Part shown: positions 24,379 to 32,953 of the stretch, piece after piece
Position numbering within the stretch: position 1 is the stretch's first letter
How the letters are laid out: every line of letters begins with the position of its first letter
Assembly: GCA_034435435.1 (NCBI GenBank)
Contig: DAOTXN010000082.1
Span: forward strand, 9,117 to 73,116
DNA length: 64,000 nucleotides
From: DAOTXN01 sp034435435
GTDB taxonomy: Bacteria > Chloroflexota > Anaerolineae > S140-20
Direction: 5' to 3'
Translations under genes and position numbers: made by a program
Notes under the pieces: model-generated
The model's input: only the letters and a program-made list of their open reading frames with translations
What the model was told of the DNA's origin: nothing
Databases searched by the model: none

Positions 24379-25386
24379 CTATGCCATCACGACCTGGACG
24401 TCGAGCGCATCCAGAATATATTGAATGGGGTTGATCAACGTCGTATTATCGGAACCGGCAAACAGCAATCCCACGACACGCCGCTCCATATCGAGCACTG
24501 CCGAGCCAGAGTCGCCCGGCTGGCTCATGCTGCCCGCCATGAGCTGGTTCACAAAGAGCGCCGTCGGTCCCCCGTAATCCACCTGGGCCGTGACATCGAT
24601 CTGGATGATCTGGCCGGTGGTGTAACCTGTGGTGCGGCCAGATTTTTGCACGGCGGTTCCCAGCGTCGCTTCGGCCACGCCGACCGGCGCACCGATCTCC
24701 AGGATTTCTGCGCTGACCGACATATCAGACAAGGGCTGGGCCAGCGCTGCGTCGACCAGGTTTTCGCCGGGTTGCCCCGGCTGCGCGGCAAAAGTCTGGC
24801 GGAAGGTATTGCGCAAGCGGGCCAGCAATGCGCCACACCCCGCCGGCGCGTCGCCAAAATCTAGGGTGACATAATCGAACAACTCGGCGATCTGGTCGGC
24901 ATCCACCCCACCATCGGCGCGCCCAGGTTGCAATACGGCATCCCCTACCTGCCCCGCGTTCGAGTTGGCCAGCACGTGATTGTTGCTCAAAATGAGGCGC
25001 GCTCCGCCGCGCTGCACCAGGCAGCCAAAAGTGCCGGCGGTGATGCCCGTATGGCCGATACTCACTCCGGGTGGGGCAGGTCGCCAGCGCTCGCGCGGCC
25101 CCAGGTCGGTAGACTCGCCGCTCGGAGCAGGCCAAAAGGCCCGGATCACCCCGGTTTCGAGCACATCTGTCGCCACGCCATCCAGGGTGGACGGCACCAA
25201 ATCCCGCTCGGAGAGCTGGGCTATGGGCAGCTTACGGCTCACCGAGACCACGACGCTCGGTTCAGCGGTGATCTGACCGCCGCTGATTTTGTATCCCACG
25301 CCACACGCGACCACGTTTTGTCTGGCCAGCAACGCAGCGACGTGCGCAGCCCTGGCCAATTGGGCTTGAACGATCTGGTCTATCAT
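24379..25386 (-). CDS. Trypsin-like/Nal1-type serine peptidase-like protein
   Basis: 335 residues without a signal peptide, so probably cytoplasmic. The ATG at 25386 is preceded by GGAGG; an upstream TTG is less likely. An N-terminal region (1-95) with NVVACGVGYK, VVVSVSRKLP and DVLETG forms a small domain that is also seen in the broken gene just upstream. The catalytic-like domain follows, with His137 (LSNNHVLAN) and Ser293 (SQPGDSGSAVLD); an Asp candidate lies in FDYVTLDFGD. GSIG-like turns and a GRTTGYTTG loop are typical of bacterial Nal1-like proteins. Activity is likely but unproven, and the substrate is unknown. Confidence 0.8.
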   Translation of the reverse strand: MIDQIVQAQLARAAHVAALLARQNVVACGVGYKISGGQITAEPSVVVSVSRKLPIAQLSERDLVPSTLDGVATDVLETGVIRAFWPAPSGESTDLGPRERWRPAPPGVSIGHTGITAGTFGCLVQRGGARLILSNNHVLANSNAGQVGDAVLQPGRADGGVDADQIAELFDYVTLDFGDAPAGCGALLARLRNTFRQTFAAQPGQPGENLVDAALAQPLSDMSVSAEILEIGAPVGVAEATLGTAVQKSGRTTGYTTGQIIQIDVTAQVDYGGPTALFVNQLMAGSMSQPGDSGSAVLDMERRVVGLLFAGSDNTTLINPIQYILDALDVQVVMA

Positions 25387-25405
25387 TTCTTTCCTCCGGC
25401 TCAAT

Positions 25406-25652
25406 TCAGAAAGCGCGTATCGGTCCCGTCTCTTGCACGTCCACCGGCACGCCGTCCAACTCGGCGGGAATGCGGTCGGCCGGCGACAGCTGTTCGCGCG
25501 GCACCTTTTTCCGCACCGACACGATGATGCACACCTGGCCGAGCGGCGCGCCGGCGCAGACCCACACCCACACCGACCACATTGGCTTTGGCGAGTAATT
25601 GCTTTTCGTGGGCCGCCTTGACGGCCCGCGCTCGCACAATATCTGCTTCCAT
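25406..25652 (-). pseudogene. Frameshifted paralogue of the N-terminal domain of the adjacent peptidase-like gene
   Basis: From the ATG at 25652 one frame reads MEADIVRARAVKAAHEKQLL then NVVGVGVG. A second frame carries the continuation CIIVSVRKKVPREQLSP, then ELDGVPVDVQETGPIRAF and stop at 25406. Joined, these align along the first 95 residues or so of the downstream protein (same NVVxxGVG, VVVSVxRKxP, LDGVxxDVxETGxIRAF order). The shift lies near 25545-25565, in a GTGGGTGTGGGT run. It could be a real indel, a sequencing error in the run, or programmed frameshifting. The intact product would be a small stand-alone copy of that domain, about 82 residues. Confidence 0.75.
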
Positions 25653-25663
25653 GATTTTTTCAC

Positions 25664-26632
25664 CTATGCCGACGCGGTATCGTTCGCTTTGAAAGTATCG
25701 TACAGCTCATCCAGCCCCAATTTTATCTGGCGTTGGACGCGCTCGCGTTGCCCATCTGCCACCGGGTAAAAGGACACCAGTTCGGCCGCCACGCCGTTCA
25801 GGTCGGTTTTGGAGCGTCCAGCATGGTAAATCCGCCGGGTTTTGTCACAGGCAAACAGCAAATATTCTACTAACGGGTCGACCGCTGACGTGCCGCACAG
25901 AGGGCCTCGGCCGGGCACAATGATGGCGTTCTGAAATTGCGGCTCTCGGCGCAAGCGTTCCAGGGCGGCCAACCAGTCGTGCAGATCTGTCACCGTCAGC
26001 ATGGGATGGGTGCCCACCACGAGTGTATCGCCTGCAAAAAGCACCTGCTGTTCCTCAATCCACACCCACAGCAATCCTTTGGATGGCGCCAGTAATATGA
26101 TGTTCTGGTCGTTCACGTGCAATTGAACACGCTCGTCGCACGTGATGTGAGGCGCAACGACGCGCAACTTTTTGATGTCGGGGTCCCGTTCACCCAACAT
26201 ATCGATCATCGCCTGCTTGAAACTGTCGGTGCGGTGTTCTCCGATCTGTTCCCAGGCCGACTTGTGCGCCAACACCGCAGCGCATGGCCTTGTGTTGCCA
26301 GATTTTTTTCCTCCCGCGTTCCCCTTGCGCACGACCGATGTCTCCGGCCGCTGAAAAGGACTATGCATCGTACGCGGCGGTTCTAAAAGGGGCAAAGGAG
26401 CAAGATCGATCAAGTATTGCGTCCCCAAGATACGCTCACGATGCCCGCTGGTATACACAACAAAGCGTACAGGTTCGCCGCCGAGCGAGCGAATCCTGGC
26501 CCGCCAGCGTTGCGCTTCACCGGGCAAGAGCGGCGTGTCCACACAAATCGAGCCAGGTGAGGCAACTATACACCCCACATTGATCCCCGGATAGACTGTT
26601 TCGACAAAGATGTTGGCGCCTATTGTTTCCAT
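25664..26632 (-). CDS. Metallo-beta-lactamase-fold protein with degenerate metal site
   Basis: 322 residues. The overall MBL fold is suggested by the order IFVETVYPGINVGCIVASPG, VRFVVYTSGHRERILG (where HxHxDH normally stands), VLFAGDTLVVGTHPML and IIVPGRGPLCG. Three of the usual metal-binding His are missing; the Asp of AGDT is present. It may therefore bind no metal, or have moved to another function. The gene starts 2 bp after the AlaX-type gene stop and ends 11 bp before the frameshifted gene, so it belongs to the same transcript. No specific substrate can be named. Confidence 0.7.
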   Translation of the reverse strand: METIGANIFVETVYPGINVGCIVASPGSICVDTPLLPGEAQRWRARIRSLGGEPVRFVVYTSGHRERILGTQYLIDLAPLPLLEPPRTMHSPFQRPETSVVRKGNAGGKKSGNTRPCAAVLAHKSAWEQIGEHRTDSFKQAMIDMLGERDPDIKKLRVVAPHITCDERVQLHVNDQNIILLAPSKGLLWVWIEEQQVLFAGDTLVVGTHPMLTVTDLHDWLAALERLRREPQFQNAIIVPGRGPLCGTSAVDPLVEYLLFACDKTRRIYHAGRSKTDLNGVAAELVSFYPVADGQRERVQRQIKLGLDELYDTFKANDTASA

Positions 26633-26634
26633 CG

Positions 26635-27876
26635 TTATTGGGCCTTTTCAAGTTGAGCAACAAGACGGCGGGCAGCTTGCTCTAGCACAGTATCCAATTG
26701 CTGTCGATCGGTTAACAGCCCTCCCCCTTGCGCCAGATCTGGCTGTCCGCCGCCGCGCCCTCCCAGGCTTTGAGCGACTTGACGCAGGACAGGCACTAAA
26801 TCCAATGCAATGCCTGGAGAACGCGCAAAACATAATTGCGCTTTCAGCCCCTCAGGCGTGACGCTGGCCTCACCCAAAATGGCTACAAGGTCTGGCGTGG
26901 CGACCAATCGGCGGGCCAATTCGCGCATGTTGACGAGCGCTTCGTCGGACAAACTGTGTACAACCCAGCGCACTTGAGCCACCGTTGGGGCTGTGGCTTG
27001 CAATTCTGTCGCAGCATAGTGGGTGAGCGAGCGGCCAGCCTCGCGCAATCTGGAGCGCAAGTCTTTGGCTTCGGCTCGCAGTCGCTCCACAGCCTGATCC
27101 AATTCCCAGTAACCTACGTTAAACCCCGCCGCCACATGCTGGATCATCTGGTGCTTGGCTTGATAGTCTTGCAGAGCGCGTTGCCCGCAGCGAAACTCGA
27201 CCCGGGTCTGGTCGCCGCGCCGTTCCGATTTGACAATTTTGAGTAACCCGACCTGCCCGGTGCGAGCGACGTGGGTACCGCCGCAGGCCGACCAGTCGAA
27301 TCCCTCCACTTGCACGATACGCACGTCAGTCGAAACGGTGGGGGGTTTGCGCAAGGGGAATTCGCCCAGCCGATCTTGGGGAACAACACGCGCTGTGACC
27401 GGGCGATCCTCCCACAGAATCCGATTGGTCAGCGTTTCGACCTGAGCTAACACCGGGTCTGAGAGGGGTTGGGGGCCGGCCAGATCGATCGTAACACTCT
27501 CTGTTCCCAAATGAAACCCGACGGTTTCGGCTTGGGCCACCTGAATACAAGCCTGCGAGAGGATATGTTGCCCTGTGTGGTGCTGCATGTGGTCAAAGCG
27601 CCGCCCCCAATCGATCTCTCCCCACACCTCTGTCACGGCCTGATCCAGATGGGTGCCCAATACGTGCAACACCGCGCTGTCTGTTTCACGCACGACCACA
27701 TCAACGACTGGGATGCCTCCCAGCGTCCCTGTGTCGAAAGGCTGGCCGCCCGAAGTGGGGTAAAAAGCTGTGCGATCCAGCACGACGGCCGGTCGCCCTT
27801 GGTAGGCAAACCGTTGGCGCACCATCGCCGTGAATCGGGTGAGATAAGCGTCGTCGTAGTAGAGTCGTTCGGTCAT
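26635..27876 (-). CDS. Alanyl-tRNA editing protein, AlaX type with DHHA1 domain
   Basis: 413 residues. A free-standing relative of the AlaRS editing domain that hydrolyses mischarged Ser- or Gly-tRNA(Ala). The zinc/catalytic motif HHTGQH (His100/His104) and CGGTH (about residues 203-207) are both present. A coiled region follows at about 240-290, then a DHHA1 domain with GGRGGGQPDLAQGG near residue 385. The aminoacylation domain is absent; the length and DHHA1 tail fit the long AlaX class. Proofreading of serine misacylation is the usual role. The gene begins 9 bp after the histidine kinase stop. Confidence 0.92.
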   Translation of the reverse strand: MTERLYYDDAYLTRFTAMVRQRFAYQGRPAVVLDRTAFYPTSGGQPFDTGTLGGIPVVDVVVRETDSAVLHVLGTHLDQAVTEVWGEIDWGRRFDHMQHHTGQHILSQACIQVAQAETVGFHLGTESVTIDLAGPQPLSDPVLAQVETLTNRILWEDRPVTARVVPQDRLGEFPLRKPPTVSTDVRIVQVEGFDWSACGGTHVARTGQVGLLKIVKSERRGDQTRVEFRCGQRALQDYQAKHQMIQHVAAGFNVGYWELDQAVERLRAEAKDLRSRLREAGRSLTHYAATELQATAPTVAQVRWVVHSLSDEALVNMRELARRLVATPDLVAILGEASVTPEGLKAQLCFARSPGIALDLVPVLRQVAQSLGGRGGGQPDLAQGGGLLTDRQQLDTVLEQAARRLVAQLEKAQ

Positions 27877-27885
27877 CGTCTGTGT

Positions 27886-30192
27886 TCACATCCCGTGGAG
27901 GTCCAGGTCGAGGGGTAATGTGAACACGAACGTTGAACCCTGCCCGCTCGTGCTTTCGACCCATATCCGCCCACCGTGCGCCTCAATAGCCAGTCGGCAA
28001 AAGGCCAAACCCAGCCCGACCCCTCTGACGTGGTTTTGCATTTGGACCCGGGCAAATTTGTCAAAAATATGCTGCTGGTGCTCCGGCGGGATCCCCGGCC
28101 CGTCATCTTGCACCCGCACAAAAAAGGTATTGTGCTCCACGGTCAGAGAGAGAGTCACCGTACTATCAACGGGTGAGAATTTGAACGCATTGTCCAACAG
28201 GTTGATCAGCACCCGCTCGATCATCTCCTCGTCGGCCATCACGGACGGCAACGGCTCTAACCACCGCAAGTCCAGACGGATGCGCTTGCGTTTTTGGTAC
28301 AACGCCAACTGCTCGGCCGCCGAGCGGGCCAGAGCAGGCAGTGAGACCGGCCGCCGTCGCAGCAGCTCTTGCCCGGCTTCGAGCCGACTGATGTCGAGCA
28401 GCGATTCAACCATCGTCAAGACGCGCTTGACAGCGCGGGATGCAATGTCGATCAGCGAATCAGTCTGGGCCGATACGCCTTCTCGCAGCGCATTCGACAA
28501 CAACTCCAGACTGTTGGCAACTGTTCCTATCGGACTGCGCAAGTCGTGTACGATCATGTGGGTAAGGTTTTCGCGCAATTGCTCTAGCTCGCGCTGTACG
28601 GAAACCAAGTTGGCGTTATCGACCACACTGGCGGCCAGCATAGCCAGGGCGCTCAATAAGCGCTCGTCCTCACGGTCGAATCCACCCGGCTTGTTCAAGC
28701 CCTCTACTACGCCCACCACGCGCCCCCGACTGATCATCGGCGCAGCCAAGATCGACTGGGTGACAAAACTCTCTTGCTTTTGGTCGACCTGGCGAAAAAA
28801 ACGCGCATCTTGCCAAACGTTTGACACGTTGACGGACCGGCCCGACTGGGCCGCCGCCCCGACGATGCCCTGGCCCCAGGGTACGCGCTCGCCTACCACG
28901 GTCTGGGCGCCGCCGCCCGAGGCGGAACGGAACACCAGCTCATTCGTTTCGCGGTCTACCAGGGCGATGGAACATGCCTCGATGCCCAGCAGGTCCTTGA
29001 CGCGCGCGGTCAAGGCGGCAAAGATTTCGTCCAGGTTGAGCGTCACGGTGATGTCCTGGATGGTCTCATTCAAAAAAGTCAGTTCTTTGAGCTGGCGAGC
29101 TGTCTGCTCGTGCAACTGGGCGCCGGCGATGACGGCAGCAGCCTGGTTGGCCAACAGCGTCAACAGACGCCGATCGTCGTGGTCAAAATGGCGGCCTGGG
29201 GTGCGGTCGGTAGCGGTCAAGACCCCTAGCGGTTGCCCTTGCCAGATCAGAGGCGCAGCAACGGCAACCGGCGCGGCCAATCCTGAGGAGAGGCCGGTTT
29301 CAGCCATGTGTTCGTCCAATACCAGAGGGTTCCGTGTCTCATAGACCTTTCCTACCAGGCCCTCGCCCGGCGCGACACGCATTCCGCGCAAGTCGATCTC
29401 TGGGTCGTAAGCGGCGACTAACTCGAGGTGGGCGTCTTGCTCGCGCCACAAAAAAACCCCTCCACCTTGGCAGCGCAGCAGGTCCATGAGTTGGGCAATG
29501 AGCGTGTCTAAAAGACGGTCGAGCGGTTGGTCGGCCGAGATGTTGAGAGTGGCTTCGTACAGCGCCGCCATCTGTTCTGCGCGCCGCCGCGCCGTCTCGT
29601 AGAGCCGCGCACTTTCGATAGAGAGCGCCATGCGGACCGCGATGGCTTGAAGTAAGGTCAAGTGATGCGCCTGTAAACCCTCGGCGGCGCGGTGAATCAA
29701 GAACAGGACACCCGCCACCCGCCCATGGGCTAACAACGGCAGACACAGGGCCGATCCTGCCGCTGGGGTCGAAAGAGATAATTGGCCCGTCACTTCGGCG
29801 CTCCCGTACCGCATGTGCAGATCAAAGGCGGTCCACCAGTCGGGAGCGCCGACCAAGTTGCACACCCAGTCGCCACGGCGCTCTCGAATGGCTCGGGCCA
29901 CTGTACCTTGCTGGACAATAGGTCGGGCGCATACAGAAAGGACCGCCCGGCCCCGATCACCCGAACGAATATACCAATGACTGGGTTCCCCGGCCTCGTC
30001 CAACACCAGCATGCTGCCAATATCGGCGTTGACGCTGTTCATAACCACGGACAAGACGCTCTTGAGCACCGCAGACAGATCAAAGCTGTTCTTCACCTCG
30101 CGGTCTAGATGTGAAAGGAGATCTGCAGGATCGGCGAGTGATGAGCGGCTGTCCGTAGGTTGCGTCTGGCAGATGGCTGGCGTTTCTTCCAT
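27886..30192 (-). CDS. Cytoplasmic multi-GAF sensor histidine kinase
   Basis: 768 residues from the ATG at 30192 (MEETPAICQ); an upstream in-frame start exists but is unsupported. Three GAF-like domains (about 30-190, 210-360, 380-525) are followed by a HisKA domain with phosphoacceptor His549 (HMIVHDLRSP) and an HATPase_c domain with the N, G1 (DDGPGIPPEH) and G2 boxes. There are no membrane helices. GAF domains may sense small ligands or redox state; no specific cofactor residues are evident. No regulator is next to it, but a receiver lies at the end of the same minus-strand run (23200-23592). It is transcribed divergently from the FHA gene. Confidence 0.93.
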   Translation of the reverse strand: MEETPAICQTQPTDSRSSLADPADLLSHLDREVKNSFDLSAVLKSVLSVVMNSVNADIGSMLVLDEAGEPSHWYIRSGDRGRAVLSVCARPIVQQGTVARAIRERRGDWVCNLVGAPDWWTAFDLHMRYGSAEVTGQLSLSTPAAGSALCLPLLAHGRVAGVLFLIHRAAEGLQAHHLTLLQAIAVRMALSIESARLYETARRRAEQMAALYEATLNISADQPLDRLLDTLIAQLMDLLRCQGGGVFLWREQDAHLELVAAYDPEIDLRGMRVAPGEGLVGKVYETRNPLVLDEHMAETGLSSGLAAPVAVAAPLIWQGQPLGVLTATDRTPGRHFDHDDRRLLTLLANQAAAVIAGAQLHEQTARQLKELTFLNETIQDITVTLNLDEIFAALTARVKDLLGIEACSIALVDRETNELVFRSASGGGAQTVVGERVPWGQGIVGAAAQSGRSVNVSNVWQDARFFRQVDQKQESFVTQSILAAPMISRGRVVGVVEGLNKPGGFDREDERLLSALAMLAASVVDNANLVSVQRELEQLRENLTHMIVHDLRSPIGTVANSLELLSNALREGVSAQTDSLIDIASRAVKRVLTMVESLLDISRLEAGQELLRRRPVSLPALARSAAEQLALYQKRKRIRLDLRWLEPLPSVMADEEMIERVLINLLDNAFKFSPVDSTVTLSLTVEHNTFFVRVQDDGPGIPPEHQQHIFDKFARVQMQNHVRGVGLGLAFCRLAIEAHGGRIWVESTSGQGSTFVFTLPLDLDLHGM

Positions 30193-30341
30193 CCTCGTCT
30201 TCACTCCGGCCACGGGGGACCATCCGGCGTGACTCTTGTGTCCGGCGAGATGGCTCGAACAGCAATTCGTTTTCCCCACGGTCCTGGTCATTATATCACA
30301 TCCCGCTATGAGAAACAACACGACATAAAACGGACTGAGAG

Positions 30342-30370
30342 TTGACATCTGCCTTTATCCGTCATATACT
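30342..30370 (+). promoter_or_regulatory. Sigma-70 promoter for the FHA gene
   Basis: TTGACA (30342-30347), 17-nt spacer, TATACT (30365-30370), about 68 nt upstream of the FHA protein start. Close to consensus. Confidence 0.8.
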
Positions 30371-30438
30371 GGACGTGTCGTCGCGGATAGAGGAGATCGC
30401 TCACGCCGGAGGGAAAAACACCACAGGGAGGCAAAGGG

Positions 30439-31146
30439 ATGCAAGAGAGGGGCAGCTTTCAGTTGGTCATGGGGCAAGGACCTCGGCCAGGGCATATCTT
30501 TGAGTTCGCGCATACTAGCATCACCATTGGCCGTGATCCAGGCAACCAGGTCGCAGTCAACGACCCCCAGATTTCACGCCAACACGCTCGCATCACGCCT
30601 CAGGGAGGCTTGTTCATCCTGGAAGACCTTGGGAGCACGAATGGAACGACGGTGAACGGGATGCGCATCACCGGCCCACACACGCTGGCGCACGGCGACG
30701 AGATTGGCCTGGGCGAAAACGTGACATTAGTCTTTTACGGACGCCCTGGCGGTTACGGCGACGCGACCCACGCACGCTTTAGGCCCGAGACCATCGCTCC
30801 GGCCAGTGAAACGCCCTCTACTCGCCAATACGCGCCGCCTCCGGGGCAGGTCTATCAGCCCTCCTCATCTTTCGCGCCGCCGGTCGCCGGTTATGCCGAG
30901 GAAGCCCCAGCCCGTTACGTGGATTATCCGCGGGATGCGTATGCCGAGTACGACGAATCTTATCCAGAAGAGCAAGAGCGCAACTGGCTTGTCATGGGCC
31001 TGGGTTGCGCTCTGGTCGCCATTATCGTGATGTTGCTGGTGGCGTTCTGGCTGTACTTTTTTGCGCCAGCCAGCGTCGTGGACCCCATCGCCGATTTTTT
31101 GAACGGCTTGGGGATCGATGTGTGCAACATTGTGAGTTGTGGTTAA
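30439..31146 (+). CDS. FHA-domain membrane protein
   Basis: 235 residues. An N-terminal forkhead-associated domain (about residues 8-98) binds phosphothreonine peptides: GRDPGNQV, SRQHARI and GSTNGTTVNG are the family signatures. A Pro/Tyr-rich linker follows (about 110-180), then one transmembrane helix (about 190-215) and a short outer tail with two Cys. It probably links Ser/Thr kinase signalling to the membrane; no kinase is in the window. A near-consensus promoter and GGGAGG-type ribosome site precede it, and a strong hairpin follows the stop, so it appears to be monocistronic. Confidence 0.9.
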   Translation: MQERGSFQLVMGQGPRPGHIFEFAHTSITIGRDPGNQVAVNDPQISRQHARITPQGGLFILEDLGSTNGTTVNGMRITGPHTLAHGDEIGLGENVTLVFYGRPGGYGDATHARFRPETIAPASETPSTRQYAPPPGQVYQPSSSFAPPVAGYAEEAPARYVDYPRDAYAEYDESYPEEQERNWLVMGLGCALVAIIVMLLVAFWLYFFAPASVVDPIADFLNGLGIDVCNIVSCG

Positions 31147-31178
31147 AGCGCCACGCACCTGTGAGGTGCGTGGCGCTT
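31146..31178. terminator. Bidirectional terminator
   Basis: Perfect 15-bp stem (31146-31160 with 31164-31178) and GTG loop, at the end of the FHA gene and facing the convergent DUF3352 gene. Confidence 0.85.
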
Positions 31179-31187
31179 GGTTTGTGG

Positions 31188-32951
31188 TTATTCGCTCTCG
31201 ATCAAGATAAAGAGCGTGCCAGAGGCCGAATTCTTGTCCTTGTTATAAGGTTCGGCCGCGGCGCTGATGGCTTTGATCGGCTCCAAGATCGGGCGCGCCT
31301 TTTCAAACGATTCGCGCTCCCAGGGACTCATTGCCTCGCCGATGATGTCGAACAGCCCACCCAGATTCAGGAAAAAGATGCCGGAATTCTTGCCGGGTAG
31401 CGGGGCAATGGCTGCCTTGTAGATGGCGTCGTCGGCCAGCTTGGCCCCGCCGCCGCCAAAGGCCGCTTCTAGCAATACCTGGCTGGTCCCCACGGCAAAG
31501 TAACCCTGGCCCACACCCATCCCGGCGATCATCTCGCCGTTTTCCGGGTTGGGAATGGTCTTGATGGCGACGTCGTTGATAGTTTCCTCGCCCAGTTGCA
31601 GACCGCCGCCCATGGCCGCCAGCGTTGAGATGGAATTGATCAGCTTTTCGAACTTTTCTTCGTCTTTGGCCTCCAGCAAAACGCTGACGCCCACCGGCGC
31701 AGAAGGATCGCCGCCCAGACCGGCCGGCTCGTGAGTGACGGCCAGGGCAAACTCGCCCGACAGCATCTCGACCAGCTCGTCCACCGAGACGCCCAGGAAC
31801 GCCGTCAGCATCTGCAGCGACTCGTCCAGGTCAGGCGGTGCATCGGGCATGGCCTTGACTGCATCCAGGACCATCTGAACCCCATCACCCAGACCGATGC
31901 CGGAAATATAGAGCAGTGTGCCGGACGGCAAACGCCCGGCTGTCTTGTTGGGGCTGGTCTGTGTATTCAGCATGCCTTCAGGTATAGCCGCTTTGTCGTA
32001 GGTGACAGCAAAGTCTACCCGCACGCCGTTGGGTTCAAAGCCGAGAGAAAAGCCGGCTCCCTCGAACGCTTTGAGCATATCGGGATCAAAGAGTTCCTTC
32101 GGTATCTCAACCATTGCTGGGCCGGCCATTTCCAGCATGGCCTCCATATAGCTGCCCATGTCCATAAAGCCATACATGACCTGGTCGGCGGGTAACTTGG
32201 CCAGCACGTCCTTGTAAGCCTGACTCTCGGCCAGATTGACGCCTTCGTGGGCGTCGATCACTGCTTGCATGGCTTCCAGGCCGCCGGCGGCCAGGACCAC
32301 GTAATCACCCACGGTGGCGTAGGCCAACTCGGATTCCTGGTAGACGACCTGGACGCCTTTGTAGTCGGTCTCTTGAAAGACCGCGCCATCCTTTTCGGCC
32401 TCGGCGCGTAGCTTGGCCAGGAACTTGTCTGAGGCGGCCTGATCTTTGGTGGCGATGGCGGCGTAGAACTGGGGAACTTTTGCCATCTCGGGCGCGGACG
32501 GCGTCACAGCTTCACCGCTGAGGCCCTGCTCAATCTGGGCAAACGTGTTGTCAACCGCGCCGCCCAGGGCCATAAAAAAGTCTGGCCCCAGACCAAAGGC
32601 GATTTCGTCGCCCAGCCACGGCTGGATGTCGTTCTTCCAGCTCATACCGCCCATATCCATCGAGGCGAGCAGCTCTTCCAATCCCTTTTGGATCACCGGA
32701 TTGTCGCCCCAGGCCTTTTGGATGACCTCATAATTCTTGGCCTGGTCCAGGCGAGGATTGAACGAGGCATACATCATTGTGTCGGCCGGCATAATCTTGG
32801 CCGATTCGGCCGCCGCCGCGCCCTCGCCCGAGCCGCCCTTGCCCAGAACAAAGAACAAGACGGCGCCCACGACCACGAGGGCGAACAACAAAGCCCCCAC
32901 AGCCAGAGCAATGGTCAAATTGCGATTGCTCTTTCGGGTTTCTTGAACCAT
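31188..32951 (-). CDS. DUF3352 family membrane-anchored exported protein
   Basis: 587 residues. One N-terminal transmembrane helix (about residues 12-36) anchors a large outer domain rich in small residues, with the DUF3352 start MPADTMMYASFNPRL. The family is widespread in Cyanobacteria, Chloroflexota and Actinobacteria without known function. AAAGGAG lies inside the end of the MFS gene, and the ATG comes 2 bp after its stop, so the two are probably translated together. Grouping with an LppX-like lipoprotein and an MFS pump suggests a cell-envelope role (inference). Confidence 0.85.
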   Translation of the reverse strand: MVQETRKSNRNLTIALAVGALLFALVVVGAVLFFVLGKGGSGEGAAAAESAKIMPADTMMYASFNPRLDQAKNYEVIQKAWGDNPVIQKGLEELLASMDMGGMSWKNDIQPWLGDEIAFGLGPDFFMALGGAVDNTFAQIEQGLSGEAVTPSAPEMAKVPQFYAAIATKDQAASDKFLAKLRAEAEKDGAVFQETDYKGVQVVYQESELAYATVGDYVVLAAGGLEAMQAVIDAHEGVNLAESQAYKDVLAKLPADQVMYGFMDMGSYMEAMLEMAGPAMVEIPKELFDPDMLKAFEGAGFSLGFEPNGVRVDFAVTYDKAAIPEGMLNTQTSPNKTAGRLPSGTLLYISGIGLGDGVQMVLDAVKAMPDAPPDLDESLQMLTAFLGVSVDELVEMLSGEFALAVTHEPAGLGGDPSAPVGVSVLLEAKDEEKFEKLINSISTLAAMGGGLQLGEETINDVAIKTIPNPENGEMIAGMGVGQGYFAVGTSQVLLEAAFGGGGAKLADDAIYKAAIAPLPGKNSGIFFLNLGGLFDIIGEAMSPWERESFEKARPILEPIKAISAAAEPYNKDKNSASGTLFILIESE

Positions 32952-32953
32952 TT

